From Roseomonas haemaphysalidis (GTDB lineage Bacteria; Pseudomonadota; Alphaproteobacteria; Acetobacterales; Acetobacteraceae), in assembly GCF_017355405.1 (NCBI RefSeq), contig NZ_CP061177.1, positions 1,595,001 through 1,659,000 of the forward strand: a DNA stretch of 64,000 bases, written 5' to 3'. The translations under genes and the position numbers were made by a program. This document shows positions 63,783 to 64,000 of the stretch, one piece after another. The notes under the pieces were generated by a model that saw only the letters and a program-made list of their open reading frames with translations, did not search any database and was not told where the DNA came from. Each line of letters starts with the position of its first letter. Position 1 is the stretch's first letter.

Positions 63783-64000
63783 ATGATGATGAAGCCGGTT
63801 GCCCTCGCGGGCCTGAAGACCACGCTGATCGCGTTCGGCGCCCAGGCGCAGCCGATCGCTGACGGCGCGCTGGAAGCCCGCTCCACCGCCGTGGCGGAAG
63901 CCTCGGGCGGCATGCCGCAGCTGGACTTCGGCAACCCGCTGATGCTGGCCCAGGTGGTCTGGCTGCTGATCATCTTCGGCGTCCTCTACTACGTGCTGGC
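63783..64000 (+). CDS. atpF': F0F1 ATP synthase subunit b' (partial)
   Basis: These are the first 72 residues of the b' peripheral-stalk subunit typical of alphaproteobacteria, cut by the window end. After a polar N-terminal stretch, the block MPQLDFGNPLMLAQVVWLL and the membrane helix IIFGVLYYVL match b' proteins. Three ATG codons stand in a row (63783, 63786, 63789) after GAGG; any could start. Subunit b and the F1 genes are expected beyond the window. Confidence 0.93.
   Translation, partial: MMMKPVALAGLKTTLIAFGAQAQPIADGALEARSTAVAEASGGMPQLDFGNPLMLAQVVWLLIIFGVLYYVL

Noticed and set aside
1..64000. CRISPR arrays, tRNA and rRNA genes, prophage genes
   Set aside because: I looked for regularly spaced repeats, T-loop-like sequences and phage structural or integrase motifs and saw none that convinced me; a tRNAscan and phage search would be needed to be certain.

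Overview
The window is GC-rich chromosomal DNA from an alphaproteobacterium, most likely a Roseomonas-like member of the Acetobacteraceae. That assignment rests on gene content and order: a CcrM-type GANTC methyltransferase, an atpI-atpB-atpE-atpF' operon, the mutY / DUF721 / dsbA-like / smc neighbourhood, an APH-type homoserine kinase next to ispH and rnhA, a gcvTHP operon behind a tandem glycine riboswitch, and several orphan Bug-type (TctC-like) solute receptors. No 16S or other rRNA lies in the window, so the genus is inference.

Layout. 0-5 kb: the start of an SRAP abasic-site protein (cut by the window edge), a DUF2946-like plus PepSY membrane pair with metal-binding character, an unusual HEPN/DUF2384-like protein and an MFS transporter. 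4.7-13 kb: a catabolic block around a GntR/UTRA repressor, with peptidase T, a fumarase-superfamily lyase, a dicarboxylate-type symporter, a Tat-exported family-5 solute receptor and an M81 (MlrC-like) metallopeptidase. Two perfect palindromes sit in the divergent promoter and overlap the possible start codons on both strands. 13-20.3 kb: a second catabolic block (IclR regulator, SMP-30 lactonase, two Bug receptors, an RraA-like aldolase, a D-2-hydroxyacid dehydrogenase, an FMN L-2-hydroxyacid oxidase), consistent with use of hydroxy or sugar acids. 20.4-26.8 kb: a HAD phosphatase, an ABC-F ATPase and an Fbp-type ferric iron ABC transporter with an Irr/ICE-like palindrome upstream. 26.85-28.54 kb: a lower-GC, gene-poor island with two small membrane proteins and a degenerate GMC oxidoreductase fragment. 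28.5-35 kb: a third catabolic block (adenine deaminase, GntR/LacI-hybrid regulator, Bug receptor, second fumarase-superfamily lyase, NPP-type phosphodiesterase), then an IS5-family transposase remnant.

35.4-64 kb is mostly core housekeeping: rnhA-thrB-ispH, a lipoprotein, a histidine-phosphatase-like protein, a DUF3072 protein, a Bug receptor, purC, ccrM, rnhB, an alpha/beta hydrolase, a GNAT enzyme, topoisomerase IB, an SDR, a NUDIX enzyme, gcvP-gcvH-gcvT with its riboswitch, mutY, a DUF721 (DciA-like) protein, a DsbA-like protein, smc, a secreted molybdopterin-fold protein paired with a GGDEF/EAL enzyme, and the F0 part of ATP synthase. Paired inverted-repeat hairpins with a GAATTCC core sit 3' of purC/ccrM and of mutY and probably act as terminators.

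The most interesting leads are the MFEH-encoding twin operator, the purine-flavoured lyase/deaminase/phosphodiesterase cluster, the cysteine-free molybdopterin-fold protein next to a c-di-GMP enzyme, and the paired repeat element. All functions are read from sequence motifs and family knowledge; no database search was run.
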